This document shows positions 46,736 through 54,930 of a stretch of DNA of 64,000 bases, piece by piece; within the stretch, counting starts at the first letter, position 1, and each line of letters opens with the position of its first letter. The DNA comes from Bosea sp. Tri-49. Its GTDB lineage: Bacteria; Pseudomonadota; Alphaproteobacteria; Rhizobiales; Beijerinckiaceae. The stretch is taken from positions 5,909,001 through 5,973,000 of the forward strand of contig NZ_CP017946.1 of the NCBI RefSeq assembly GCF_003952665.1, given 5' to 3'. The translations under genes and the position numbers were made by a program. Under the pieces are notes generated by a model. That model was not told the origin of the DNA and made no database searches. It saw only the letters and a list, made by a program, of their open reading frames with translations.

Positions 46736-47889
46736 TGTCGCAGCTCTTCTCCGCTGTCGTTGCCGTCTTTGTCGGTTACGCGGCTTCGGTCGCGGTGATC
46801 CTCGCTGCTGCGCAGGCACTTGGAGCGACGCCCGGACAGACCGTCTCCTGGCTCGCCGGGCTCGCCATCGCCAAGGGGCTCGCCAGCCTTATCCTGTCCT
46901 GGCGGCACCGCATGCCGATCATCTGCGCCTGGTCGACGCCGGGCGCTGCGCTGATCGCGGCCGCGAGCGGCGTCGACATGGCTTCGGCTGTCGGCGCCTT
47001 CCTCGCGGCGGCAGCGCTGATGATGGCGACCGCCGCCTTCCGCCCGCTCGGTGCGCTGGTCGAGCGCATTCCGATGAGCATCGCCGCGGCCATGCTCGCC
47101 GGCGTGATCTTCCGTTTCGTCGTCGCCGTCTTCGACGAGATGAAGCTGCAGCCGGCGTTGGTGCTGACGCTGCTCGTCGTCTTCCTGCTGGCGAGGTTGT
47201 GGAATCCCTTCCTCGGCGTCATCGCGGCGCTTGCTGCCGGCCTCGCGCTCGCCTTCGCCACCGGTACGGCGACACTGCCGGCCGGGCCGGTCGCGCTGAC
47301 CCATATCGAGCTGATCGTCCCGCATCTGGACCTGACTGCGATCGTCGGCGTCGGCATCCCGCTCTATCTCGTCACCATGGCGGCGCAGAACCTGCCGGGC
47401 TTCGCCGTGTTGCGCGCCTCCGGCTATCAGCCGCCGACGGCGTCCTGCCTGTTCGTCACCGGGCTGATGTCCTTCCTGACCGCCCCGACCGGCGCGCATA
47501 TGGTCAACATGGCGGCGATCAGCGCCTCGATCTGCACCGGTGCCGACACGCATCCTGATCCGAAAGAGCGCTGGAAGGCCGGGATTTGGTACGGCTTCTT
47601 CTGGCTCGCGATTGCGGCGACTGCCGGCCTGCTGCTGGCGCTGATCCTCGCCATGCCCAAGGCGCTGATCGTCGCGGTCGCCGGTCTTGGCCTCGTCGGC
47701 TCGCTGACAGGGGCGCTCGGCCAGGCGATGGGCAGCGACAAGAATCGCTTCGCGGCGGTCGTCACCTTCGCCGTCGCGGCTTCCAGCCTGTCGCTATTCG
47801 GCGTCGGTTCCGCTTTCTGGAGCTTGGTCGCCGGGCTTATGGTCTTGACATTGGATCACGCCGCAGGCCGTTTGCGCGCAAGATCATGA
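46735..47889 (+). CDS. benE: BenE family transporter
   Basis: A 384-residue membrane protein of the BenE benzoate:H+ symporter family, with 11-12 helices. Typical stretches are FVGYAASVAVILAAAQALGA, CAWSTPGAALIAAASGVD, and LVTMAAQNLPGFAVLRASGY. No benzoate degradation genes lie in the window, so the true substrate is open. The start overlaps the phosphoesterase stop, and its stop overlaps the thiE-like start (ATGA). Confidence 0.92.
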   Translation: MSQLFSAVVAVFVGYAASVAVILAAAQALGATPGQTVSWLAGLAIAKGLASLILSWRHRMPIICAWSTPGAALIAAASGVDMASAVGAFLAAAALMMATAAFRPLGALVERIPMSIAAAMLAGVIFRFVVAVFDEMKLQPALVLTLLVVFLLARLWNPFLGVIAALAAGLALAFATGTATLPAGPVALTHIELIVPHLDLTAIVGVGIPLYLVTMAAQNLPGFAVLRASGYQPPTASCLFVTGLMSFLTAPTGAHMVNMAAISASICTGADTHPDPKERWKAGIWYGFFWLAIAATAGLLLALILAMPKALIVAVAGLGLVGSLTGALGQAMGSDKNRFAAVVTFAVAASSLSLFGVGSAFWSLVAGLMVLTLDHAAGRLRARS

Positions 47890-48539
47890 CTATGAACCTG
47901 CCCCGCACCCGCCTGATGCTCGTCACGCCGCCGATCCTGGATCCCGGCGCGATCACCTTTCGCTTGATGCAGGCCTTCGCCGGCGGCGATGTCGCCGCCG
48001 TGCTGCTTCGGCTCGCGCCCGGCGACGAGCGCAGCCTGACCGAACGGGTCAAGGCGCTGGCCTCGCCGGTGCAGGCGCAGAACGTCGCTCTGGTGGTCGA
48101 GGCGTCGGCCCAGGTCGCCAGCCGCGGCGGCGCCGACGGAGTCCATTTGACTCAAGGGGCCGAAGCCATCGCCGATGCCCGCTCCAGCCTGAAGCAGGAG
48201 CGCATCATCGGGGCAGGGGGACTGCGCTCGCGCCATGACGCCATGGATATGGGCGAGGCCGGCGTCGACTATGTCATGTTCGGCGAGCCGCGGCCGGACG
48301 GCTCGCTCCCGCCGCTGCCGGCGGTGATCGAGCGCGCCTCCTGGTGGGCCGAAATCTTCGAGACGCCCTGCATCGCCTATTGTCCGGACGCCGATTCCGT
48401 TCCGACCCTGATCGAGACTGGCGCCGAATTCGTCGCCCTCGGCGAATGGGTGTTCGCCGAGGGCGTCGACATCCGTGCCGCGGTCGCCGAGGCCGATGCT
48501 GCGATCACGGCCCAGCACGCCCGCAGGACGGCGCGATGA
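47886..48539 (+). CDS. Thiamine phosphate synthase-like protein (ThiE/TenI family)
   Basis: A 217-residue TIM barrel of the ThiE/TenI family: RLMLVTPPILDPGAITFRL, GGADGVHLTQGAEAIADAR, and GAEFVALGEWVF. Several active-site features of true ThiE are altered: the GQED-like metal motif reads TQGAEA, and the phosphate-binding G(I/V)GPIFPTxTK loop is VMFGEPRPDGS. It may lack thiamine phosphate synthase activity. It is embedded in an overlapping run benE-thiE-like-Sel1, which is unusual for a thiamine gene. Confidence 0.75.
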   Translation: MTMNLPRTRLMLVTPPILDPGAITFRLMQAFAGGDVAAVLLRLAPGDERSLTERVKALASPVQAQNVALVVEASAQVASRGGADGVHLTQGAEAIADARSSLKQERIIGAGGLRSRHDAMDMGEAGVDYVMFGEPRPDGSLPPLPAVIERASWWAEIFETPCIAYCPDADSVPTLIETGAEFVALGEWVFAEGVDIRAAVAEADAAITAQHARRTAR

Positions 48540-49462
48540 GGCTTGCGCTCGCCGCGCTCGCCTTGACGCTTGCCCTACCGGCCGCCGCGGCGGGGTCGGT
48601 GCCCGACCTCGCTTACGGCGCCTATCAGGCCGGACATTACCGGCGGGCGCAGGCGGAGGCCCTGAAGCGGCTCGAGGCCGATCCGAACGATGCAGCGGCG
48701 ATGACGCTGCTCGGCGAGATCTATCGCCAGGGCCTCGGTGTCCGTGGCGACGCCAAGGCCGCAGCCGACTGGTACCGGTTCGCAGCCGACAAGGGCGATG
48801 TCAGCGCCATGTTTGCGCTCGCCATGGCGATGCTGGAAGGACGCGGCCTGCCGCGCGACCCGAAGACGGCCGGCGTCCTGCTTGAGAAGGCCGCCGCCGC
48901 CAGCCACCCGGCCGCCAACTACAATCTCGCCATCGCGCTGCTTGCGACCGGTAAGCCGCAGGATGATCAGCGGGCCATAGGTTGTCTCAGGGTTGCAGCC
49001 GCGGCCGATCTCGGCGACGCCCAGCATGCGCTCTCCATCCTCTACAAGATGGGCCGCGGTGTGCCGCAGGATGACGGGATGGCAGCCGAGTGGATGGGCA
49101 AGGCGGCGGCCAACGGGCTGATCGCCGGCGAGGTCGAGTACGCGATCATGCTGTTCAACGGCGATGGCGTCGCCAAGGACGAGCGCGCCGCGGTGAAGCT
49201 TTTCATCCGCGCCGCCAACAAGGGCAACGCCATCGCCCAGAACCGATTGGCCAAGCTCTACCAGTTCGGCCGCGCTATCTCGCCAGACCTCTCGGAAGCT
49301 GCCGCCTGGCACCTCGCAGCGCGCGCGCAGGGCCTCTCCGATGCCACGCTCGACCAGGTTCTGGAGCGGCTTTCGCCGGAGCAACGCGCCCGCGCCGCCC
49401 GCCTTGCTGCCGACCGGATCGAGGCCACGGCCTTGACGACGCCGAGCCAACCGAGCAAGTGA
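48536..49462 (+). CDS. Exported Sel1-repeat protein
   Basis: A 308-residue protein with a signal peptide (RLALAALALTLALPAAAAG) and five to six Sel1-like repeats, for example GLGVRGDAKAAADWYRFAAD, GLPRDPKTAGVLLEKAAAA, GVPQDDGMAAEWMGKAAANG and GVAKDERAAVKLFIRAANKG. Such repeats form a protein-binding solenoid in the periplasm. Its ATG overlaps the stop of the ThiE-like gene (ATGA). The partner is unknown. Confidence 0.9.
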   Translation: MRLALAALALTLALPAAAAGSVPDLAYGAYQAGHYRRAQAEALKRLEADPNDAAAMTLLGEIYRQGLGVRGDAKAAADWYRFAADKGDVSAMFALAMAMLEGRGLPRDPKTAGVLLEKAAAASHPAANYNLAIALLATGKPQDDQRAIGCLRVAAAADLGDAQHALSILYKMGRGVPQDDGMAAEWMGKAAANGLIAGEVEYAIMLFNGDGVAKDERAAVKLFIRAANKGNAIAQNRLAKLYQFGRAISPDLSEAAAWHLAARAQGLSDATLDQVLERLSPEQRARAARLAADRIEATALTTPSQPSK

Positions 49463-49562
49463 CGGCGCGAATTCGCGCCGCGCAGCCGGCGCTGCCCGAC
49501 GACTGCCGCTCTTTGATAGTCCGTTCCATTCTGCCGCGCTTCGAGCGCCGGAGGTTTTGATA

Positions 49563-50351
49563 ATGATCCGCTCGCCCCTGATGACCGTGATGACCGATGC
49601 CGTGATGAAGGCGTCACGTTCGCTGAAGCGCGATTTCGGCGAGGTCGAGAACCTGCAGGTCCTGGCCAAGGGACCCGGCGATTTCGTCTCCAAGGCCGAC
49701 CACAAGGCCGAGGAGATTCTGCACGCGGCGCTGGAGAAGGCGCGGCCGGGCTACGGCTTCGTCATGGAAGAGAGCGGCGTCGTCGTTGGCACCGACGAGA
49801 GCAATCGCTGGCATGTCGACCCGCTCGACGGCACCCACAACTTCCTGCGGGGCATCCCGCACTGGAACATCTCGGTGGCGCTGGAGCGCGACAACCAGTT
49901 CATCGCCGGCGTGGTCTACGACGCCGCCAAGGACGAGCTCTTCATCGCCGAGAAGGGCAAGGGCGCCTATGTCAACAACCGCCGCATGCGCGTCTCCGGC
50001 CGCCGCGAATCGCCGGACATGCTGATCGGCATGGGCGTGCCGCATATCGGCAAGGGCGGGCACCCGCTCTTCCTCAAGGAGCTCGGCGCTGTGATGAGCC
50101 GCTTCGCCAATGTCCGACGCATGGGCTCGGCCGCGCTCGACATCGCCTATGTCGCCGCCGGCCGCATGGATGCCTATTGGGAACGCGGCCTCAACACCTG
50201 GGATTTCGGCGCCGCTGCGGTGATGGTGCGCGAGGCGGGCGGCACTTTCGGCACACTTGACGGCAAGCAGCCGACATCGGCCAAGGACGTGATCTGCGGC
50301 AACGAGGCCGGCGAGCCGGCGTTGCGCGCAGTCCTCAAGACCGTGGTTTGA
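49563..50351 (+). CDS. suhB: Inositol monophosphatase family protein (SuhB-like)
   Basis: A 262-residue phosphatase. Metal motifs are MEESG (Glu) near 68, DPLDGTHNFLRG near 85 and WDFGAAAVMVREAGG near 215. Members hydrolyse myo-inositol-1-phosphate or related sugar phosphates, and SuhB also has a role in rRNA transcription in E. coli. The ATG at 49563 has GGAGG 8 bases upstream. It precedes the MotA/OmpA-type pair by 86 bases. Confidence 0.92.
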   Translation: MIRSPLMTVMTDAVMKASRSLKRDFGEVENLQVLAKGPGDFVSKADHKAEEILHAALEKARPGYGFVMEESGVVVGTDESNRWHVDPLDGTHNFLRGIPHWNISVALERDNQFIAGVVYDAAKDELFIAEKGKGAYVNNRRMRVSGRRESPDMLIGMGVPHIGKGGHPLFLKELGAVMSRFANVRRMGSAALDIAYVAAGRMDAYWERGLNTWDFGAAAVMVREAGGTFGTLDGKQPTSAKDVICGNEAGEPALRAVLKTVV

Positions 50352-50437
50352 TTGCGAGAAGCCTGTTTTCGGCTTGATCCCGGCGTGGCGGGAGGCGACA
50401 GTCGCCGCCGCGACGAAACCGGATCGGATGAGCAGGC

Positions 50438-51493
50438 ATGGCCAATGACGAGGCGGCCCCGGAGGTCCCGCCGCTGGAGAATCCGGCGCAGGGAATCTTG
50501 GCGACGGCAACGCACAGGCCGCAGACCTTCCGATTTTCCCGCCCGCTGCGCTACGTCCTACGCGCGCTGATCTTCCTCGCGCTGATCGGCTTCCTCGTCT
50601 ACATCCTGCACGCCAACCTCGTCACCGCGGTCATGGCCAATCCCGGCCTCAACGGCCTGATCCTCGGCGCGCTCGCTGTCGGCGTGCTGATCACGCTGCG
50701 CGAGCTCTGGCGTATCGATAGCGAGGCGCGCGCCGCCACCCGTCTCACCGCCAACCCGGCGGGCGTGGCGATCCGGCGCAATCAGGTGATCAGCCCGCTC
50801 GGCGCCGTGCTGCCGGCGCTGGAGCGTCGCACGCTCGCCCCGGCCCAGGCTGCGACGCTGCTCGAATCGATTGCGGTCCGGCTCGACGATGGGCGCGAGG
50901 TACTGCGCTATATCGCCGGACTTCTGGTCTTTCTCGGCCTGCTCGGTACGTTCTGGGGCCTGCTCGACACCATCTCGTCGATCGGCACCGTCATCAAGAG
51001 CCTGCGCACTGGCGCGGAGGCTGGCGTGCTCTTCGACGAGCTCAAGACGGGTCTCGCCGCGCCGCTCGCCGGTATGGCCCTGTCCTTCTCCGCCTCGCTG
51101 TTCGGCATTGCGGGCGCGGTCCTGCTCGGCTTTCTCGATCTTCAGCTCGGCCAGGCGCAGCGCCGCTTCCGCAATGAACTCGAGGACTATCTCGGCTCCG
51201 CCACAGCGAACTCCGCGACGATCCCGCTGGCGATGCCGGCCGCCGGTCCCACCTCCGGCGATGTCGTGGTCGAGCGCCTCGACAAGCTCCAGGCGGCGAT
51301 GCAGGACGGGACCAACAACCGCGCTGCGACACAGGCGCTCGCCAATCTCGCCGAGGGCATCCAGGGCCTGGTCCAGCATATGCGCTCCGAGCAGCAATTG
51401 ATCCGCGACTGGGTCGAGGCGCAGGCGGCACGCGAGAAGGATTTGAAGCGCCTGATCGAGCGTCTCGCCGCCGAACGCGTCGGTGAGTCATGA
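50438..51493 (+). CDS. MotA/TolQ/ExbB family proton channel protein
   Basis: A 351-residue membrane protein with helices at about 40-60, 70-90, 158-180 and 205-230. The MotA/ExbB core is YIAGLLVFLGLLGTFWGLLDT and PLAGMALSFSASLFGIAGAVLLGFLD. After the last helix there is a long charged cytoplasmic tail of about 120 residues, predicted helical. It is paired with a single-helix OmpA/MotB-type gene, so together they form an ion-driven 5:2-type motor or force unit. It is not in a flagellar, Tol or Exb cluster. Substrate or task unknown. Confidence 0.88.
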   Translation: MANDEAAPEVPPLENPAQGILATATHRPQTFRFSRPLRYVLRALIFLALIGFLVYILHANLVTAVMANPGLNGLILGALAVGVLITLRELWRIDSEARAATRLTANPAGVAIRRNQVISPLGAVLPALERRTLAPAQAATLLESIAVRLDDGREVLRYIAGLLVFLGLLGTFWGLLDTISSIGTVIKSLRTGAEAGVLFDELKTGLAAPLAGMALSFSASLFGIAGAVLLGFLDLQLGQAQRRFRNELEDYLGSATANSATIPLAMPAAGPTSGDVVVERLDKLQAAMQDGTNNRAATQALANLAEGIQGLVQHMRSEQQLIRDWVEAQAAREKDLKRLIERLAAERVGES

Positions 51494-51557
51494 GCCTGCC
51501 ATGGTGCTGCGGCATCGCAGGTGCTGATCGCCAGGACGGCTGAGAGGAAAGCTGAGC

Positions 51558-52574
51558 ATGGCCCTGTCGCGCGCGCATCGCCGGGAAGAGGTGAATTTCT
51601 GGCCAGGCTTCGTCGACGCGCTTTCGACGATGCTGATCGGCATCGTCTTCCTGCTCTCGGTCTTCGTCCTCGGCCAGTTCTTCCTGTCGCAGGAAATCAG
51701 CGGCCGGGACACGGTGCTCGACCGACTGAACCGCCAAATCTCCGAGCTTAGCGACCTGCTCGCCCTCGAGCGGTCGACCGGCAAGGAGGCCAAGGATTCG
51801 CTCGCTTTGCTGCAATCCTCGCTGACGAGCGAACAGGCTGAGCGCATACGCGTGCAGGGCCTGCTCGATTCCTCGAACAAGAATGCGCCGGCCCAGCTGG
51901 CCGACACGCAGAAGGCGCTCGATACCGAAAAACAGCTCTCCGCCAAGGCTCAGGCGACCGTCGAGATGGTCAACCAGCAGATCGTCGCCATGCGCCGCCA
52001 GCTTGCGGCGCTGGAGGAGGCGATCGGCGCGGCCGAGGCCAAGGACAAGGAATCGCAGACGCGCATCTCCGAGCTCGGCTCGCGCCTCAACGTCGCGCTG
52101 GCCCAGCGCGTGCAGGAGTTGGCGCGCTATCGCTCCGACTTCTTCGGCCGCCTGCGCCAGGTGCTCGGCACCCGCCCCGATATTCGCGTCGTCGGCGACC
52201 GCTTCGTCTTCCAGTCCGAGGTCTTCTTCGACGCCGGCCAGGCCGTGCTGAAGCCGGAAGGGCGCGGCGAGCTCGACAAGCTCGGGGCCATCATCGTCGA
52301 TCTCGGCCGAGAAATGCCGCCGGACCTGCCCTGGATCCTGCGGGTCGACGGCCATACCGACAACCGGCCGATCCGTTCGGCACAGTTCCCCTCGAACTGG
52401 AACCTGTCGACCGCGCGCGCCGTCGCCGTGGTCGAGTATCTGGTCAGCAAGGGCATCCCGGCGGACCGCATCGCCGCGACCGGCTTCGGCGAGTTCCAGC
52501 CCCTCGACGTCGCGAACAACGATGAGGCGTACCGCCGCAACCGCAGGATCGAGTTCAAGATCACCGAGCGGTGA
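51558..52574 (+). CDS. OmpA/MotB-like peptidoglycan-binding partner protein
   Basis: A 338-residue protein with a short cytoplasmic N-terminus, one membrane helix (LSTMLIGIVFLLSVFVLGQF) preceded by the acidic residue Asp20 in FWPGFVDALST, a long coiled coil (about 45-195), and a C-terminal OmpA domain (about 215-335) with VDGHTDNRPIRS and NNDEAYRRNRRIEFKI, the peptidoglycan-binding set. It is the stator-type partner of the preceding MotA-like protein, 64 bases apart. Confidence 0.9.
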   Translation: MALSRAHRREEVNFWPGFVDALSTMLIGIVFLLSVFVLGQFFLSQEISGRDTVLDRLNRQISELSDLLALERSTGKEAKDSLALLQSSLTSEQAERIRVQGLLDSSNKNAPAQLADTQKALDTEKQLSAKAQATVEMVNQQIVAMRRQLAALEEAIGAAEAKDKESQTRISELGSRLNVALAQRVQELARYRSDFFGRLRQVLGTRPDIRVVGDRFVFQSEVFFDAGQAVLKPEGRGELDKLGAIIVDLGREMPPDLPWILRVDGHTDNRPIRSAQFPSNWNLSTARAVAVVEYLVSKGIPADRIAATGFGEFQPLDVANNDEAYRRNRRIEFKITER

Positions 52575-52576
52575 GG

Positions 52577-52592
52577 GGCCGCTTCAGCGGCC
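52577..52592. terminator. Hairpin between converging genes
   Basis: GGCCGC, loop TTCA, GCGGCC, flanked by GAGGG/CCCTC, lies between the OmpA-like and glyoxalase stops. There is no T run, so termination is tentative. Confidence 0.35.
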
Positions 52593-52597
52593 GGCCC

Positions 52598-52990
52598 TCA
52601 ATGCCGCTGGGCGATCTGGATCAGGTTGCCGCAGGTGTCATCGAAGACTGCGGTAGTGACCGGGCCGAGATGGACCGGCGGCTGGGTGAAGGCGACGCCG
52701 AGCGCCGAAAGTCTCGCATGCTCGGCATGGACGTCCTCGATCCCGAACGAGGTCGCCGGGATGCCGTCGGTGACCAGTGCGGTTTTCCAAGGCTGGGCCG
52801 CCGGATGCTCGTCCGGCTCGAGCAGGAGCTCGACGCCATCGGGATCGCCAGGTGAGGTCAGGGTCAGCCAGCGATGCTGGCCCATCGGGATGTCGTGCTT
52901 CAGCTCGAAGCCGAGAATGTCGCGGTAGAAGCGCAGTGCCTTGTCCTGGTCATCGACCAGCAGGCTCGTCACGACGATCTTGATCGGCAT
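52598..52990 (-). CDS. Glyoxalase/bleomycin-resistance (VOC) superfamily protein
   Basis: A 130-residue VOC-fold protein: IKIVVTSLLVDDQDKALRFYRDIL, FELKHDIPMG near 35, LTSPGDPDGVELLLEP and the closing FDDTCGNLIQI. Its role may be resistance or dioxygenase-like; metal ligands cannot all be placed. The ATG at 52990 is inside the ArsR gene, which overlaps it by 41 bases in another frame, so the two are coexpressed. Confidence 0.9.
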   Translation of the reverse strand: MPIKIVVTSLLVDDQDKALRFYRDILGFELKHDIPMGQHRWLTLTSPGDPDGVELLLEPDEHPAAQPWKTALVTDGIPATSFGIEDVHAEHARLSALGVAFTQPPVHLGPVTTAVFDDTCGNLIQIAQRH

Positions 52991-53294
52991 TCGTCTTCTC
53001 CCTCTCCGGCGGCTCGGCCAGAGGCCGCATCCACACATCCCACATCTGCCGCAGCGGCGAGCGTTCGAGGAAATGGTGCTTGCTGCGCCAGCGCCATTCG
53101 GTGCGGACCAGGCCGGCCTCCTCCAGCAGCTGCAGATGCTTCGACAGGGCTTGCCGGGAGAGGCCTGCCCCATGCCAGCTGACCAGGCGGACATGCAATT
53201 CGAACAGCGTCTGGCCGTCCCGCTCCCTGAGCTCGCCCAGCATTCGGCGGCGCGTCGGATCGGCCAGCGCCCGGAAGAGGCGGTCGAGGTCCAT
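52950..53294 (-). CDS. ArsR-family transcriptional regulator
   Basis: A 114-residue winged helix protein: LDRLFRALADPTRRRMLGEL, then SRQALSKHLQLLEEAGLVRTEW (recognition helix), and HFLERSPLRQMWDVW. No metal-binding cysteine set of the ArsR/SmtB type is visible, so this is the ArsR-like branch that controls small VOC or SRPBCC enzymes. Its 3' end overlaps the glyoxalase gene by 41 bases. Divergent from the reductase gene. Confidence 0.9.
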   Translation of the reverse strand: MDLDRLFRALADPTRRRMLGELRERDGQTLFELHVRLVSWHGAGLSRQALSKHLQLLEEAGLVRTEWRWRSKHHFLERSPLRQMWDVWMRPLAEPPEREKTNADQDRRDEPAGR

Positions 53295-53438
53295 GGGCTG
53301 TTGCTAACATGCTGGCTCCTGTCATGCAATAATCTGGTTGCATGACGGGAGCATGGGCGCGACGGGTGCGGATCGTGCCTCCTGTCACGTCCACCGGACG
53401 TTTGCGCTATCCTGAAGCTGCAATGGAGGTCTTGCAGC

Positions 53439-53969
53439 ATGGCGAAGCTCGTCTTCGGAATGAACCAGTCCCTGGACGGTTATGTCGATCACCAGGAAAT
53501 GCAAACCGGCCCCCAGCTCTTTCGTCACTGGATCGAGCACGTGCGCGACCTGGCTGGCAGTGTGTACGGTCGCCGCATGTACGAGATCATGCGCTATTGG
53601 GATGACGACGATCCTGAGTGGGACGCGGAGCGACGCGACTTCGCGACGGCATGGCGGAGCCAACCAAAATGGGTCGTGTCGCGCTCGTTGAAGTCTGTCG
53701 GCCCCAACGCCACGCTTGTCGAGGACGACCTCGAGGCGGTGGTCCGTGGGCTGAAGGCTCGACTTGCTGGAGAAATCGCGGTCTCCGGACCTGCCCTGGC
53801 GCAAAGCCTGACCAACCTTGGCCTCATCGATGAGTATCGACTCTATCTGCACCCCGTCGCGCTGGGGCGCGGCACACCATTCTTCGCCGGCCCGCGGCCG
53901 CCGCTTCGCCTTGTGGCCAGCGATCGAGTTGGCGAGGACGTGATCAGGTTGACATACGTTCCTGCGTGA
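53439..53969 (+). CDS. Dihydrofolate reductase family protein (RibD C-terminal-like)
   Basis: A 176-residue protein of the DHFR/RibD reductase fold: LVFGMNQSLDGYVDHQEM, VYGRRMYEIM, and the late ISGPALAQSL-like AVSGPALAQSLTNLGLIDEY. These are NADPH-dependent reductases of uncertain substrate; it is not the housekeeping folate reductase. The start is the ATG at 53439 with GGAGG about 12 bases upstream. Confidence 0.9.
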   Translation: MAKLVFGMNQSLDGYVDHQEMQTGPQLFRHWIEHVRDLAGSVYGRRMYEIMRYWDDDDPEWDAERRDFATAWRSQPKWVVSRSLKSVGPNATLVEDDLEAVVRGLKARLAGEIAVSGPALAQSLTNLGLIDEYRLYLHPVALGRGTPFFAGPRPPLRLVASDRVGEDVIRLTYVPA

Positions 53970-54124
53970 TCGCGCGACTCGCATCGCCGCCGCTCATAGG
54001 CAAACGCCCGTAGGATGAGCCTGAGCGGCCGCGCAAACCTATGCGCGTAAATCCCGCGAAAAGCGGTGGCGTGCCATGCCTTTGCGAGGGGGGCAACGCC
54101 TCATGTCCGTGCTAGCATGATGAC

Positions 54125-54142
54125 TGGTATGGTAGTATACCA
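54125..54142. promoter_or_regulatory. Perfect inverted repeat upstream of nagB (GntR-type operator candidate)
   Basis: TGGTATGGTAGTATACCA: outer arms TGGTAT and ATACCA pair across 6 bases, and an inner TGGTA-GTA-TACCA palindrome overlaps the right part. TGGTAT-type half sites resemble operators of GntR/NagR-like regulators of amino-sugar genes. It lies 38 bases before the nagB start, in the promoter zone; a possible -10 TAGTAT (54133) lies within it. No regulator gene is adjacent. Confidence 0.6.
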
Positions 54143-54180
54143 CGCAAAAATAGCCGCACATTTGGCGGACAGGGAGCAGC

Positions 54181-54924
54181 ATGATCGATATCCGCATCAC
54201 CCCTGATAAGAACGAGCTCGGCCGGCAGGCGGCAGCGCTAGGCGCCGAGACGATCCGTGCTGCGATTGCCCGCCATGGCGAGGCGACGATCATCGTCGCC
54301 ACCGGCGCGAGCCAGTTCGAGATGCTGCAGAACCTCGTCGCGGCCGAGGGCATCGACTGGTCGAAGGTCACCGCCTTCCATCTCGACGAATATGTCGGCC
54401 TGCCGGAAAGCCACCCGGCGAGCTTCCGCGGTTATCTGAAAGAGCGCTTCCTAGCGCCGCTCGCGGTCAAGCCGGCCTTCGTTCCGGTCAATGGTGAGGG
54501 CGATCCCACCGCCGAGACGAAGCGCCTCAATGCTTTGATCGCCGGGCGGCGCATCGATCTTTGCTTCGCCGGTTTCGGCGAGAACTGCCATCTCGCCTTC
54601 AATGATCCGCCTGCCGATTTCGAGACGAACGAGCCTTATATCGTCGTCACCCTCGACGAGGCCTGCCGGAACCAGCAATTCGGCGAGGGCTGGTTCGAGA
54701 GCCTCAAGGCGGTGCCGGAGCAGGCGATCTCGATGAGTATCCGCCAGATCCTGAAGAGCGAGCTGATCATCCTGTCGGTACCGGACACCCGCAAGGCGCA
54801 GGCGGTGAAGGATGCCCTCGAAGGCGAGATCACGCCGCTGCACCCGGCCTCGATCCTTCAGCGCCATCCCAACACGGTGCTGTTCCTCGATCCGCCGGCC
54901 GCCTCGCTGCTGAAAAAGGGTTGA
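54181..54924 (+). CDS. nagB: Glucosamine-6-phosphate deaminase family protein (divergent NagB)
   Basis: A 247-residue NagB/SugarP-isomerase fold protein. The DEY motif is Asp69-Glu70-Tyr71 in FHLDEYVG. The catalytic loop reads [14 protein letters not shown]: compared with E. coli NagB (Asp141, His143, Glu148) it has Asn135, His137 and Asp142, and Cys136 where Gly is usual. The GEN-x-HLAFND type occurs in a divergent NagB subgroup. It should convert glucosamine-6-phosphate (or a related amino sugar phosphate) to fructose-6-phosphate and ammonia. First gene of a three-gene operon. Confidence 0.88.
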   Translation: MIDIRITPDKNELGRQAAALGAETIRAAIARHGEATIIVATGASQFEMLQNLVAAEGIDWSKVTAFHLDEYVGLPESHPASFRGYLKERFLAPLAVKPAFVPVNGEGDPTAETKRLNALIAGRRIDLCFAGFGENCHLAFNDPPADFETNEPYIVVTLDEACRNQQFGEGWFESLKAVPEQAISMSIRQILKSELIILSVPDTRKAQAVKDALEGEITPLHPASILQRHPNTVLFLDPPAASLLKKG

Positions 54925-54930
54925 GGGCAG

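Noticed and set aside
50438..52574. Calling the MotA/OmpA pair a Zorya defence system
   Set aside because: Only the membrane unit resembles ZorA/ZorB; no helicase, nuclease or ZorC/E-like gene is adjacent.
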